From Valencia hispanica (taxonomy: Eukaryota; Chordata; Actinopteri; Cyprinodontiformes; Valenciidae): 64,000 nt of DNA. Location of the stretch: the NCBI GenBank assembly GCA_963556495.2, contig OY747707.1, positions 31,521,371 to 31,585,370 of the forward strand. Reading direction: 5' to 3'. Positions 47,879 through 59,964 of this stretch are shown in pieces; the stretch's first letter is position 1; each line of letters starts with the position of its first letter. The translations under genes were made by a program, and so were the position numbers. The notes under the pieces are model-generated. The model worked only from the letters and a program-made list of their open reading frames with translations, searched no databases and was not told where the DNA came from.

Positions 47879-48019
47879 CTTCTGTCTAGAATTCAAATTG
47901 AGTACCGTTTTTCATCATGTCCAGTTTTTCACCCTAAAAGTGAAAACCATTTAATACAAAATGAAGACATTTTGCCTGGTCCTCACTTTAGGACAATGTT
48001 ACAGCCCACATGTCACAGT

Positions 48020-48066
48020 GGCACCACACATGTGGGTTTCCCAGTGTGGGTTTCCCAGTGTGGGGG
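48020..48066. repeat. short tandem repeat, 16-bp unit
   Basis: gtgtgggtttcccagt occurs about two and a half times. Confidence 0.7.
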
Positions 48067-48880
48067 CAACCTATGTTCCACATTTCACAATGGAATCCAA
48101 GATACGTGGCTACAATGTACCTTTTTTGGATCATCTAGATGTTTGTAGGCTGCTTTTTGTTTCTTTATGTTTGGGGTTTTAATCTTTTATAATTTTCCTC
48201 TGTTGTGCTGTACTACTTTATTTTTTCGCATTAGGATTATTCTGTTATTTGAGTTCTGCTTGGTGTTTACATCTTTATGTTTTCCTGCTACGTTTTCTTC
48301 TTCTTTTCTGCCTCACCTTTAAGTATTATTTCTCATTTACCTGAATCTTATTTTTAGTTACTACTCTGCACTAGCTTTCTTCTTATTTTTGCAACTAGGA
48401 TTATTCTTTAATTAGACCTTCTGTTTTATTTTTCAACCTTTATTTTCCTCCTCTGTTTTATGTCCTCCTGCCATTTTGCCACCTTCCCAGCTGCTTCCAG
48501 CTCCGTCTGCCCATTGGAAAACAAAATACTGGTTTTCAGTAGTTTCTGTCTGGGGTGGTTCAAGATTGAAAATAGCTCACACAAAATAGAAAATTATTAA
48601 TTTCAATTTGTTAGTTCCTAGCTTCACTGATTTTATATCATTGCCCACACAAGGTTGATATTCTAATGACAGTTTGAATGTTTTTTGTCCATAGTTTTAC
48701 ATGCTGTTTTTTTTTTTTTTATTTGAGCTGATTTTCAATTTAGGAAAATTTGTAAACGATTAAATTACTGTGGAAATGTTAAAGCTTTTTACCATTGTCC
48801 CAATGGGCAGCAATTATTTTAGTTAGAAAATTGTTAGAAATTGTATTTCTATCCTGATGAGGGATATAAGATAACTAAAC
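48067..48880. other. spacer, nothing recognised
   Basis: T-rich sequence with no supported feature. Confidence 0.4.
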
Positions 48881-49105
48881 TGCTAGATTACCCTTATGGG
48901 CTGACACCCACAGGGCCACTGTGGGTAGTTTGTTGGGCAGATACCATTGTGGGGTGCCCACAGAAATCACCCTGAGGGTTTGACTGGGCAGACTGCTGGA
49001 TTCCCCTTATGGATTGACACCCACAGGGCCCCTGTGGTATTTTCTAGTCTGATACCACTGTGGGTTTGCCCACAGAAATAAACACAGTTAACGCACAAGT
49101 GCAAA
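48881..49105. repeat. 113-bp minisatellite, about two units
   Basis: tgctRgattMcccttatggR starts units at 48,881 and 48,994, each followed by cacccacagggccMctgtgg and a tgcccacagaaat end. A degraded third unit may extend to 49,170. Confidence 0.7.
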
Positions 49106-49199
49106 CATCCATTGGGCTGACACAGGGCACCCCACAAGAGTCCTGCATGGGATGGATTTGGGCAGACGCCAGTTTGTCACCTGTTACTGCTATTTGTAT

Positions 49200-49262
49200 G
49201 TTACCCCGTAATCATGTAAAGCAAGTGTGCTATACAAATAAAATTGCCTTGCCTTGCCTTGC
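49200..49262 (+). repeat. LINE L2 3' tail
   Basis: gtgctatacaaataaaattg followed by CCTTG repeats, the same ending as the L2 at 27,155. Confidence 0.75.
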
Positions 49263-49434
49263 TGGTGGTGGTCAGAGGGCCTGGTGGCTGCCTGTGTGTA
49301 TGGCAGCCCAGGTGACCCAGGTGTCATCCACATACCTAAACCAGTGATGACCATGTGGATGACACTTGGTCAAAATCCAAGCGAAGGAAGTAGAAGCCTT
49401 TACTGAACATATCAACTTGGTAGATCATAGTGTG

Positions 49435-49790
49435 ACAATGTGCATGACGAGGGCTGACTGGAAAGCATGCATGGCTCTCACCCATACAGAGTCTGGTGAT
49501 CAAATCTCACCCAGACCTTGCCACATTTGCCATTGCTGGCAGGGTCCATGTGATACTGATAATAAGTCCATGGATTCCTAATTGGTGGAACCCTGCGTAG
49601 AGCTTGAGAAACAAACAGGGGGAGAGAGGTGACAGTGTGGGGTCCTGTCACTGTGTCTTCGGCTTGGCCATGGGGATATCCCTTTGGCTGACTGGTAAGT
49701 ACGCATGACTCTCATCTGGCATGACTCTCACCTGGGAGTCTGGGGATCAAATCCCACCCGGGCCATCATCGTGCACCGTGCCACAACAAC
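49435..49790 (+). repeat. two tRNA-like SINE modules
   Basis: 49,680-49,775 has a tRNA-like layout: ggctgactggtaagtacgc, then a B-box-like gggatcaaatcccaccc. A diverged copy lies at 49,455-49,520 (ggtgatcaaatctcaccc). Neither folds as a clean tRNA by eye, so they are SINE or pseudo-tRNA sequences. Confidence 0.45.
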
Positions 49791-49799
49791 ATCAAGTTC

Positions 49800-50945
49800 A
49801 CTTGAGAAGACACTAAAGAAGACAAGCTACCCTTTCCTGACTGCCTGGTACACATGGAAGGAGATGGGAGCCTTACCACAGAAATCTTTAGGAAACCCAC
49901 ACATACAGACCAATACCTACTTTTTTACTCACACCACCCATTCATCAGAACACTACAGCATAGAGCTGAACATATCCCCACAAAGAGAGAAGGAAACAAA
50001 AAAGAACACAAACATATAAAGAGGGCAATCCTAACTTGTGGATACCCTAATTGGGCACATGTCAAAGCATCAAAAAAGTCAAAGAAAACAGTCAACTCAG
50101 GCCAGTGTAGGGGAGGAGAGAAGGAGACAGAAATACATAGTTATCTCCTCTGTGGTTGGAGTCTCTGAGAAACTAAGAAGGATATTTTCTAAACATAACA
50201 TCCCAGTGCATTTTAAATCTGGCAACACTCTCAGGCAAAGACTATTTCATCCCAAGGACAACACAGCCAATCACAAGCTCAGTGGCATGGAATATGCAGT
50301 CCAGTGCAGTGAGGAATGTTCAGAGCTGTACATTGGAGAAACAAAACAGTGACTACACAAAAGGATGGGCAAACTCATGATGCCAAGACTCAGCAGTCCA
50401 TCTACAGCTAAAGGTCAAAAGTCACTCTTTTGAAGACAATATTGTACACATTTTTGATAGAGAAGACAGAATGTTTGAGAGAGGAGTGAAAGAAGCCATC
50501 TGTGTAAAACATATGACACCAACCTTGAACAGAGGAGGTGGTTTGAGATTCCCCCTTTTAAACACAAACAAAGAAGCCTTGAGTTGCCAAACGAAGACGT
50601 TTCACCAAAAGTCACACATTGAAAAAATGTGACCAAAACAGCACTTAGTTACAAAACCAGGGTCGTTTCACCGTTAACGACTCTTACATCACAAAGATTG
50701 CTTAGTGCTTGGAAGCTTACGCAACCCTGATAGCCTCATTAGGTATAACGATAGCCCCATTAATGAGCCTTAACCTTAGATTTATCGATCTGATACTCCC
50801 AATCCAGTTTTCAGAACTGAAGAAGCCTCTTGAATGAGAGAGAAACGTATTCAAGACAACAAGAAAAGTCCAGTTGCCTTCATTTAAACTCTCAAGAATA
50901 TCATGTCCTGGATGACTGAGAATCTACACCAACGAGTTTCTCTAA
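49800..50945 (+). mobile_element. Penelope-like retroelement, RT C-terminus and GIY-YIG endonuclease
   Basis: The plus strand reads KLPFLDCL, HMEGDGSLTTEIFRKPTHTD then QYLLF and FIRTLQHRAEHIPTKREG, the end of a Penelope RT. After a frame change it reads VGVSEKLRRIFSKHNIPVHF, then MEYAVQCSEECSELYIGETK, where the cysteines and YIG mark a GIY-YIG endonuclease. The next codons are a stop, then in another frame HSFEDNIVHIFDRED and ERGVKEAICVKHMTPTLNRG. The 3' region (50,815-50,945: gaagaagcctcttgaatgag, tggatgactgagaatctaca) is the usual 3' end of fish Penelope elements (from memory). 5'-truncated and inactive. Confidence 0.85.
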
Positions 50946-51383
50946 GTAAGGTTCTTAAAATGTGTAACCACGAAGGAGATGGTATTTAAGTAACAAGAAG
51001 ACAGACAGATTAAGTAAAGTTCAAATGTAGATCAGTCTCAATCAGTTGCATGTCATTTGTAATCTTGTAATGACATTGTTGTGCACTGAGTTGTGGCACA
51101 AAGCTTTAGTGACATGGTTTTTGTTAAAAAAAAATACTGATACAGGATGTCCTTTATTGTAGTAACTTTTATCGAACATTTTCTCATTATTTACACACAA
51201 AGGCACATTTCAACAACCCACAGAAAATGTCAAAGAAAGAACCGGAAAAGAAAACTTACACATGGTGCATGGGTTTGAAACAAAGGCCATCTATTAACTG
51301 TTTGCTTCAGAGACCTCATGTTTAAATTAACAATCTATGACATGGCCACCACCATGTGGTTCTTTACAGAGAAGACTGATTTC
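50946..51383. other. spacer, nothing recognised
   Basis: No supported feature. Confidence 0.4.
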
Positions 51384-51735
51384 AATTCAATTTAGTTTAT
51401 TTATATAGCGCAGATTCACAACAGATGTCATCTCAAAGCACTTTACAAGAAAATTCATTTCAAAACAAACATTCTAATCAATTTAAAGTTTTAGCTAGTT
51501 TTCTATTTAAGGAATCCCAGCAGATTGCATCAAGTCATTGACTGGCAGTTGCGCCCAGTTGATGCAGACTCCAACCCCAGCAATCCCTCATACTGAGCAA
51601 GCATGTAGCAACAGTGGAGAAGAAAAACTCTCCTTTAACAGGAAGAAACCTCCAGCAGAACCAGGCTCAGTACGAGCGGCCATCTGCCTACCATCTGGGG
51701 GTTAGAGAAGACAGAGCAGAAACACAAAGAACAAA
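51384..51735 (-). repeat. 3' end of an L2-like fish LINE (family A)
   Basis: Starts ttcaattcaatttagtttat, then atatagcgcagattcacaac and the aggaagaaacctccagcaga core. Same family and orientation as 6,685-7,078. Confidence 0.75.
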
Positions 51736-51989
51736 AGAACTAATGTAAGCGTACTTTCTATATGAAAGAAAGTAAAAAGTGGTAGGTTGCAGTCCATGAC
51801 AATTAGATTTCCATGTGAAAAATGAACTGCAAAGAGGAACATGTTAAGCAAACCTATCACAAAAAGTGATTTAAAATAATAGTAACTACTATTTTCCTGC
51901 CTGTTTCACTTTTTCATCAGAGCTTTACACATCTAGAGACAAAACAGTGCTTTGATCAGGTCAAATTTACCTAAACATAAACCTAAACC

Positions 51990-52480
51990 ATTTAATTGTA
52001 GCCCTGGCTGTATACTTCCTGCTGGAAGTGTAACATTTGCCTCAGTTGTAAGTGTTTTGCAGCCTTTCACAGGTTTTCTCCCTGAATTGCCCTGAATTTA
52101 GCTCCATTCATCTTCTCAGCAACTCTGACAAGCTATCTCTGCTAAAAAAGAAAGCTGTCCCACAGGCTTGTGCTTCCACCACTATGTTTGCATAATGGGA
52201 ATGGTGTCTTGATTGTGATGTCCAGTGTTAGTTTTGCATGTAGGTCTTAAAGTTACATTTTAGTCTCATCTGACCAAATCACCTGCTTCCACTTATTTTC
52301 TGTGCCCCCTACACGCTTAATGGCAAACTTTCAACAAAGATTTTGTTCTTGCCATTTTTTAAGGGCCAGACTAACAGAGTCATGACCTCAATTAATCTTT
52401 TACAAACTACTAATATGAGTTATCTTGTTGTCATATTCTCTCACCTGAACTCTTGTTCTTCTTCATGAGTGCAATGAATA
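51990..52480 (-). mobile_element. Tc1-like transposon fragment
   Basis: Antisense of a fish Tc1 transposase: ttgtagccctggctgtatac, ggctccattcatcttctcag, ccaccactatgtttgcataa (antisense of the KHGGG region) and ttttagtctcatctgaccaa. Many indels; no open frame. Confidence 0.65.
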
Positions 52481-52557
52481 ATTCAATAGAAGAATTGATT
52501 ATTCTACTGTAATTACTTTTACTGATGAGCAATCAGACTGATTTGATTTTGATATAC

Positions 52558-52917
52558 AAGTGCACAGTGGCACAGTTGGAGGCACTGTTGTCTTGCAGCA
52601 AGAAGGTCCAAATCCCCGCCTGGGGTCTTTCTGCATGGAGCTTGCATGTGTTCCCTGTGCATGTGTGGGTTCTCTCCGGGTAATCCGGCTTCCTCCCACA
52701 GTCCAAAAACATGACTGTTAGGTGAATTGGTTTCTCTCAATTGCCCTTAGGTATGAGTGTGAGTGTCCATGGTTGTTTGTCTGTGTTGCCCTGCGATGGA
52801 TGGCGACCTGTCCATGGTGTACCCCGCCTCTCGCCCCATAACAGCTGGAAATAGGCACCAGCTCCCCCCCCCCCCCGCAGTACCTGCACATGAATGACGA
52901 GTACAGAAAATGGATGG
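52558..52917 (+). mobile_element. tRNA-derived SINE, near full length
   Basis: Head with A-box-like tggcacagttggaggcac and B-box-like ggtccaaatccc, then a body (gtgggttctctccgggtaat, tcccacagtccaaaaacatg, gatggcgacctgtccatggt) and an aaaatggatgg tail. This is a well-known teleost SINE layout. A poly-C run lies at 52,866-52,877. Confidence 0.7.
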
Positions 52918-53714
52918 AAGTGAGGCTCTATTTAAAAGCTTTCTTTAAAAGATGATGGTAAGAAAAGACGTTCAGGATTGTTTGTCTCTGTCTAACATAA
53001 TATTTGCTTCAAAAGTGTGCTCCTGAGTGTGTGTAGATTGACAAAGAAGACCGAGATCTCTGCAAATGACTGATGTAATGCATGTGTGAGTTTGTAGTCT
53101 TCCTCCCACACTTGTTTATGTTTCTTCTGTGTATTGGTACTGTTAGCACATGGATTTTTATTACTAATGTCTTGGTTCAGAACAATCAGAAGGTGAAGAG
53201 GCCCAGGTATGAAAACTGAATAGAGAGCATTGGTTCTTACTTATAAATCATGTAAATCTTATTTGTTTCCATAATGGCTCAAAATAAACAACACCTAATG
53301 ACTGGTCGTGTTTAGTTGATTCAATTGCATCTATTATCTCTCCTTCCTCAATCTCCTTCTATCAGTCTTTAGATTTTTCCATTTAATATCTCCAGCAAGC
53401 AGAGAAATACTATGAATGTTACTCAGTGAACGAGGAGAGATAATCTGATTATCTCCTGCTGCAGGGTTCTTCTACACAAATATACCAGAGGAAGCCTCAA
53501 CCCTCAATCACACAGTTTCTTACACGTTGGTGCAGACAGAACTGTTATGTTTCCATCACCTGAAAGCACAACCTACCAACTTACACTCTGCAGATGTACC
53601 TTGGCATTTACTCCACATTCCTCATCAAGAGACTAATCTTATGGGGACTTTTTTTGCAACCACAATCTAAACGCACACACAGGTTTTCTCTGAATTCCTC
53701 TGCAGATCTCAGAT
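52918..53714. other. spacer, nothing recognised
   Basis: No supported feature. Confidence 0.4.
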
Positions 53715-53777
53715 TGCGTGTGTGTGCGTGTGCACGCGCGTGTGTGTGTGTGTGTGTGTGTGTGCGTGTGTGGGAGA
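53715..53777. repeat. (TG)n/(CG)-mixed microsatellite
   Basis: Alternating purine-pyrimidine run (TG with CGCGCG) of about 60 bp, a sequence type able to form Z-DNA. Confidence 0.9.
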
Positions 53778-55014
53778 GAGTCTTAGTGGCTGCATCTCGT
53801 TTCTGACCCTCACAGGCACTGATGGATGTTTGTGAATATTTGAGATGCCTGTTAGAAAGCCCCTGGCAGAACACAGAGAGACATCAGAGGAGCTTTACTA
53901 CCTCTGTTCTGTGTGGTGAACATTGTGCGGTGTGCTCCCACATACATACCGTACACATCATCTGTGCATGAATTTAAATCAGTAAACGAAACCTAAACTG
54001 TAAGGTGCTGAAAATGTCTTTATTGTGTGTTTTCTTTCTGTGCCAGCTCTGCATTGCTGTGAGATTGCATGAATCTGTTGGCATAGAAGCTACAAGGAGA
54101 CTTTCAACATTCTTCTTTTTGCAAAGAAACAAAACGGGGAAAAAAACAGCGTTTGCATTTTTATTCTTTGTCATTAAAGGTTGCAGTGACTGGGACAAAA
54201 AACCCATCAGTTTAGTGTGTGCTGGGTTTGGAACACAGAAACACAAATTAACCACAATGTACTTTAAGTCCCCGGTGTATGTTGCTTTTTTTGACCCAGC
54301 ATGCTGATTATTTTGATCACATTGGGGTATATGTAATTTCCAAATTTAGCATGCATATTTTGATCTTCAGAGTCACCTTATTGTTAGCTTTGGTATTAAC
54401 AGTATTGTCATATCCTCGTGTAACTCATTTTACAGTTAGCCGCTTTAGATGGTGTGTCAAGCAAAATGCATAACCCAAATGCATAACACAAACCTTAAGT
54501 ACAGCTACAATACGTCGGAACTTTTAACCATCTCCCTGCATTACGGTCACACCTTACCTGTTTACCTTATTTTGCCATTTTGACCCCCCCCATGTCCCAC
54601 TGCAGACATTTCCTAAAAATGTCATCAAAATCAGTCAATAACGTTTTGAGTTATGTTGCTAACTAACAAGACTGAAACTGGTCAGTGAGGCTGCTAAGAA
54701 GCTACCAGCAGCACTGAAGGAGCTGAAAAAATTTCCAGCTAGGACTGGATGTGTTCTGCATTTTGTTTGGATGAAGGAGTAGAGAAGCAAAGTTCTAGTT
54801 CTGGTTAAATTTTCCAAGAATATTTTAGTAGAATGTTTCATGGTCTGCTCTCTGACTTGTGGCTGCTGAAGGAGGAGCAGCCTCTCCTGATCTCTCCCAA
54901 TCTCTCGCCTTATTCTCTTTTCTTATTTTTTTTTCTTAGCTTTTTTCTAAGTTACTTTATACACTCAGCCTCTGGAATCACTGTATTAGACCTGATCTCT
55001 TTTTTCAATTACTT
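53778..55014. other. spacer, nothing recognised
   Basis: AT-rich with no convincing exon. Confidence 0.35.
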
Positions 55015-55017
55015 TTT

Positions 55018-55860
55018 GAAGGACTGCGGATTACCAAAACAGCATTTTCCTCAGCTGAGGACTTTGAGAAACTGCTCCAGAGAATGAAAGCAATGGAGAT
55101 GAAGATACGTCGTCTTGAGGTTAATATGGAATTAAACACTGGATATGGAAATGAGACAACTTTACCGATGACTACACACAGGGAGGAAGAACTCAGCAGC
55201 CCGGTGTCATCTCGGTCCAAGAATCTCGCACAGAAGCCAGAGAACAGCGCTACTCCCTCAGCCAAAAGGCGCTTAAAGGGTAGAACACCCCATTCACAGT
55301 TTGATAGACACCAACGGGCTTTAAAGCACACTGAATCTACACCTGCTTTTCCTGTTCCGAGGAAGAAAAAACAAAAGAAATTGCAACTCAAAACAAGCAA
55401 CATTACTCCCCCTGGAAAAATAGATTTGCAGCCCTCATTTTCCCGGAAGACGAAGCAAGCCCCTGGGACCAGTCAAGGTCACCAGGAGAAATCCAGCTAT
55501 TTGAAGCGGACAGCAACAGTTCTCATTATACATGACGGATCAATTAATGGTATCAAAGACTTTTGTGGCCACAACACTAGAGTTTATAGCTGCTCCAAAA
55601 ATACAATGAGAAAAATATCTGGAAAAAAATCCTTACAATCATAGATCAACACCCTAAACGGGAAAAGATTGTTATACACACAGAGGTGCAACTGATGTAG
55701 CCAAGAAACAGAGATTCTAAAGAGAGACTTATCTGATCTGCTACAGAGACTTGACAGACTTATCATAAACATCTTTATCAGCAGACCAGTCCCTGAAGGA
55801 AATTATGAAAGGTACAGTAGATTTTGCATACTACATAAATGGTTGTGGTGCAAAAAAGTA
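55018..55860 (+). mobile_element. LINE ORF1-like remnant with SGNH/esterase-like domain
   Basis: From 55,018 the frame reads EGLRITKTAFSSAEDFEKLL and a coiled coil (MKAMEMKIRRLEVNM), then a basic, Ser/Thr-rich linker (KKKQKKLQLK). An esterase-like start follows (TATVLIIHDGSINGIKDFCG, TRVYSCSKNTMRKISGK), stop at 55,642. Across later frames it continues HPKREKIVIHTEVQLM, then IINIFISRPVPEGNYERYSR and FCILHKWLW, the block order of SGNH-type ORF1 proteins of fish non-LTR elements (from memory). The expected G-D-S block is degenerate (HDGS). No RT follows. Confidence 0.5.
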
Positions 55861-55874
55861 TTTGGAAGCCATAG

Positions 55875-56040
55875 ATTGTGCAAGTTGTCCCACTTAAAAA
55901 GATGAAAGAAGTTTGTAATTTTCATCATAGTTCCACTTCAACTGTGATAGGCAGGATGTGAAAGAAAAATCCAGAAAATCACGTATCATTTTTTAATAAT
56001 TTATTTGTATAGTGGTCCAGAAAATAAGTATTTAGTACAT
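55875..56040 (-). mobile_element. Tc1-like transposon end
   Basis: ttgtaattttcatcatagtt, ccacttcaactgtgataggc, aaaaatccagaaaatcacg and aataagtatttagtaca match the untranslated end of a common fish Tc1 family. Confidence 0.6.
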
Positions 56041-56114
56041 ACAAACAAGCAATAATGGCGGCTTATTGGGTTTAAGCCCGGGTTGTTTTTTCAGAAGCCC
56101 CGGGTCATTTAGAG

Positions 56115-56721
56115 CAGTGGTCCCCAACCCCCGGGCCGCAGACCGCAGACCGTGGGTCATTATTTATGCTTTATGTGTGGCCGCGAGTCACACATAAAGC
56201 ATAAATAACTTCCAGTATTTCCGTTTTATTTATTATCTGAGGTTGACCGCTGTTTTATTTTGAAAAATAACTGGATATCCTCGTTACATAGCTCAGTCTT
56301 GACACGTAATCCTACAAGCTAGCAAGATGGATAGAAAACAAAAGTTTCTTTGGAAAGGGGAAAAGCCCAAGGCTCTCACTGATTCTGCGTTGTGGTGAGT
56401 TAGATTTTTCATGCACTTTGTATTTGTTTTTGTGGTAAATCTTGAATTATTAAAGGTATGTTTACATGTTACCATGGCGACCAGAGAGCGTTAGTGGGCG
56501 GAGTGTTACTCGTGTTATTATGTTGTCTGCTCGACGTTAGGAGGACGCTGTTAATAAAGCTGCGAATACACATTGGATTCACATCTATTGTTATAATTTT
56601 AAAAATAACCCGTTTTTATACCGTCCGTTATCATTTATCCGCCACACCTTAAAGGCCGGTCCGTGAAAATATTGTCTGATATTGCACCGGTCCGTGGCGA
56701 AACAAAGGTTGGGGACCACTG
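56115..56721 (+). mobile_element. hAT element with perfect 8-bp target duplication
   Basis: Terminal repeats CAGTGGTCCCCAACCCCCGG (left) and CAGTGGTCCCCAACC (right, reverse strand). ATTTAGAG flanks it at 56107-56114 and 56722-56729. The 607-bp body has a 16-bp-arm hairpin at 56,165-56,206 and a short frame (56,327: MDRKQKFLWKGEKPKALTD) resembling a transposase N-terminus. Non-autonomous. Confidence 0.88.
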
Positions 56722-56849
56722 ATTTAGAGTATGTTTCTTTTTTCATGGTACGATGTCTGACTGAGTACTGTATAAAACAAAAACTACAAAAAACTACACA
56801 CAATATTAGAAGCACATAGCACACAGTCGTAAATTCCCCCCTAATTCTG

Positions 56850-57998
56850 GTATGATCCGAGTTCAGGCACTAGCGCTACATGTTGGTGCGCAAGCCTCAT
56901 TAGATCTAAGTACTACAGTAGTGTATTCAAGAGTTCCTTTATGGACTCTTGAAGATCTTTCAGGTGATCTTAGTCTCTTGGAAGAAGCTAAGAATGGGGT
57001 TGTAAATAGGTATGTGGTGCAGAGGTATTTAATGGAGAGATATGGGGATAGAATTATAATGTACACAGATGGGTCCAAATAGGATGAGTGGAAGTGGGTT
57101 TTGTTAGTCCAAAGTTAAAAATAACATCACAAAATAGAATTAATGATAATTTAGCAGTATATACAGCAGAATGAATTGCTATTTTGATGGCACTTTCTTG
57201 GGCTGAGAAGAATAGGCCAAGAAGTTTAGTAATTGCATCAGCTTCAGCCCTAATAAGTATTCAGAACATAAATTCACAATCTAGACAAGACATTGTTCTA
57301 GAAATAGTCCAGATGGTGAACAAGATATTGAAAGCTGGAACTACCGTTGGTTTCGTTTGGATTCCTGCTCATAAAGGTGTGACCGGGAATGAGTTAGCTG
57401 ATAAGTATGCAAAAAAGGTGGAATAATTTGATCATATAAGTTTATGTATTAAGTATAGTAAGGCTGAAGTTAGATCCATTATTAAAGGAAAGATAAAGAA
57501 AAAGTAGCAAGTCTTGTAGGATACTGGTCAGACGGGTAGGAAAATGTATAGTGTTCAAAGAAGAGTGGGGGTGAGTAGAAGTACTTGGAGAAATACACAG
57601 GAAGAGAACATAATTTCACGAATGAGATTTGGGCACACAGGGCTAAATAGTACATTATTTCTAATAGGAAAACATGCTGATGGGAGATGTAGTGTATGTA
57701 ACACTCAGGAAACCATAGAACATGCCATTATAGAATGTATTAGATATGGTGATCAGAGGTCACAATTGAACCATCAACTAAAAGAGGAAGAGACTCCTTT
57801 AATATTAATTTGTATTTTACAAAGAAATTCTGGAGATGTATGTTTTAAGTTTCTTTTTTCTTTTCTTAGAAGAACGGGTTTAATAAAGATCCTTTAAGCG
57901 TAGGGAAATATAGTATTCGGACCCACACTTCATTTCAGAAGGTGGCGGTAATGCAACCAATCGTTGTTTGCCAACTGCCATAAAACAAGAAGAAGAAG
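56850..57998 (+). mobile_element. I-type LINE 3' part (RNase H)
   Basis: RNase H-like frames: IIMYTDGSK then a stop (57,080), ALSWAEKNRPRSLVIASASA, TVGFVWIPAHKGVTGNELAD, then MRFGHTGLNSTLFLIGKHAD and CSVCNTQETIEHAIIEC, a zinc-knuckle-like end. The SDS aspartate position reads SAS. The 3' UTR has ggtggcggtaatgcaaccaa and a GAAGAA tail, as in the copy at 2.9 kb. Several stops; inactive. Confidence 0.85.
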
Positions 57999-59554
57999 AA
58001 TGTTTGTGCTCAGCACCTTTGCAGGTGAGGGAGGGGGGAGACACACTGCCAGCGAATTTGCTGTAGAAGAAGTGCAGGCAAACAGAGGAGCTCAAGTTTG
58101 ACCAGGTACCAAACCAAATCACTCATACTGTAAGATAATCTAAAAATGACGATGTATCACAAAGACTGATGTCACGCTGCTCACCTGGCACGTATTACGT
58201 TACTTGCTCTTTGTATTTTTGCTAGCTCTGTCAGGGCTAATCAACCAAAAGCGAAATGGAAACCCGAACAACAATGCTGGTTTTCTTGTTGTTTTTTTAG
58301 CTTAAATATGAGTTTATTTCATATTTTCAGTTGCTGTCCCCCATGGCTAAATAAAGCACTGTCTAAATTGTTTTTAGTTTTGTACTGATGTACAAAACAA
58401 TGGACTTAAGGGGCTTCTTTCAAAGAAAAATCTCAGTTAAATGTTATCATATTATGCTTTATATGTCGTTCATTATATTTCTATGCAAAACAAGAGGAAT
58501 ATTTATACAGCAGTATATTCACATTTGAAACCAGATACTTACATATACTTCAGGAAAAAAACAAATAAAGCATTTTTTCTTTACTATAAAACCTCAAATT
58601 AGAGTAAACGTTTTTGCTTTAGCTAAATAAATTTTGACATATGTTTTGAATTAGTTAAATGTCAGAATAAGATAATTATGTATTTATTTTTTAGCACTTT
58701 ACACAAAGTCAGGAGTATATATACGCTAGGTTTATTGCCTCTTTAATCAAAGGGGAAACTTCAGATGATTCTATTCGTATCCTAAGAAGCCTCTGATAGG
58801 TTAATAGAGTCTATTAGAGTTAACTAGAACATGTTCACAAGTGTATCTTGTTATGTTTGTAATTTTTCTAATTCTATATTTAACAGGTCATTCAGGCTTT
58901 TTTGAACAGCTAGGCTAAATAGTTCTTTGGCAGAATTAAAAAATAATATGGTACAAACTAGTAACTCAGAGAGACAAATATAGAGGTATCTGAAGTAGTA
59001 ATGACTCTTTCTGATCATTCAGATAGGTCAGGGGAAATCAGGAAAGACAGAGAACACCAAAACACACCTGAAAAAGAATAGTTGAATAATATTGACCCTG
59101 AAAATTTCATTGATAGGTTGGCAAAACTCAAGCCTCGAAGATACAGTCTCATGCTGCCACAATAAAGAGGTTTTGATTTTCAGTGCTACTATCATTTAGT
59201 TTTGATTTTGGTTCTGTCTTGGCTCAGTCCTGAAGTAGTCCTGATTTAGAACTGTTACAGTCATGTTTTAATCCCAGATCAGTTTTGGGTTTGGTTGAAT
59301 TGTGGTTTAGTCCTGGTGTCTAGAAACAGCCCTGGTTCTGCTCTGCCTTGTTGCTTAATTATTAATCTAATGTGTCACTTGTATGTGATATAATTTGTTT
59401 TCTTATATAAAGTTATGCTTGTCGAACACAACTTAACCCCCCCACACACACATGCATAACATTCCTTTAGGGCTAAGCCCCTGGTGTATAAAATGTCTGG
59501 CTCCGCCTCTTCTCAGTACCCAACTCATTATCAGTGTTATACTCAATTAACACC
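57999..59554. other. spacer, nothing recognised
   Basis: AT-rich with no supported feature. Confidence 0.4.
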
Positions 59555-59905
59555 AATGTAGAGAGAATGTCGGAATTCCATGAATTAAACCAAATAATCC
59601 TCAAAGAAATAATTAACCAATTGAGCTCTTCCTCTTGCTGTCTTGATATCCTATCCACAGTTTTCCTTCAGAAGGTTTTCCCTGTCATTGGGTCTGATCT
59701 GATTCAAACTCATCCCTCCTGTCAGGTGTCTTCCCCAAGGCATTAAAAACAGCAGCTGTTAAACCAATTCTAAAGAAGAATAACCTGGACATGTTAATGC
59801 AGAACTACAGGCCATTCTCTTATCTTCCATCCACCAGTAAGATTATTGAAAAAGCTGTGTTTCAACTGTTAAATAGCTTCCTAACAATGACCAATCACGG
59901 AGATG
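59555..59905 (+). mobile_element. L2 LINE fragment
   Basis: Closely related to 25,370-25,725: INQLSSSSCCLDILSTVFLQ, PVIGSDLIQ, then after a shift AAVKPILKKNNLDMLMQNY and KIIEKAVFQLLNSF. Truncated at 59,905. Confidence 0.8.
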
Positions 59906-59964
59906 CAACACTCAGCCAAATAAGGTCTAATAGCCTCCTTCCTTTATACACCCGCTGATGAGCA

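Noticed and set aside
49680..49775. Functional tRNA gene
   Set aside because: It has a B-box-like core but no clean cloverleaf, and a diverged copy nearby points to SINE origin.
50815..50860. Hammerhead ribozyme in the Penelope-like 3' region
   Set aside because: Penelope-like elements can carry hammerheads, and gaatgagagagaaacg is loosely core-like, but the CUGANGA core is not matched. A covariance-model search would decide.
53594..53874. Open frames across the TG repeat
   Set aside because: Driven by the dinucleotide repeat (VCVCV or THTHT); no protein family resemblance.
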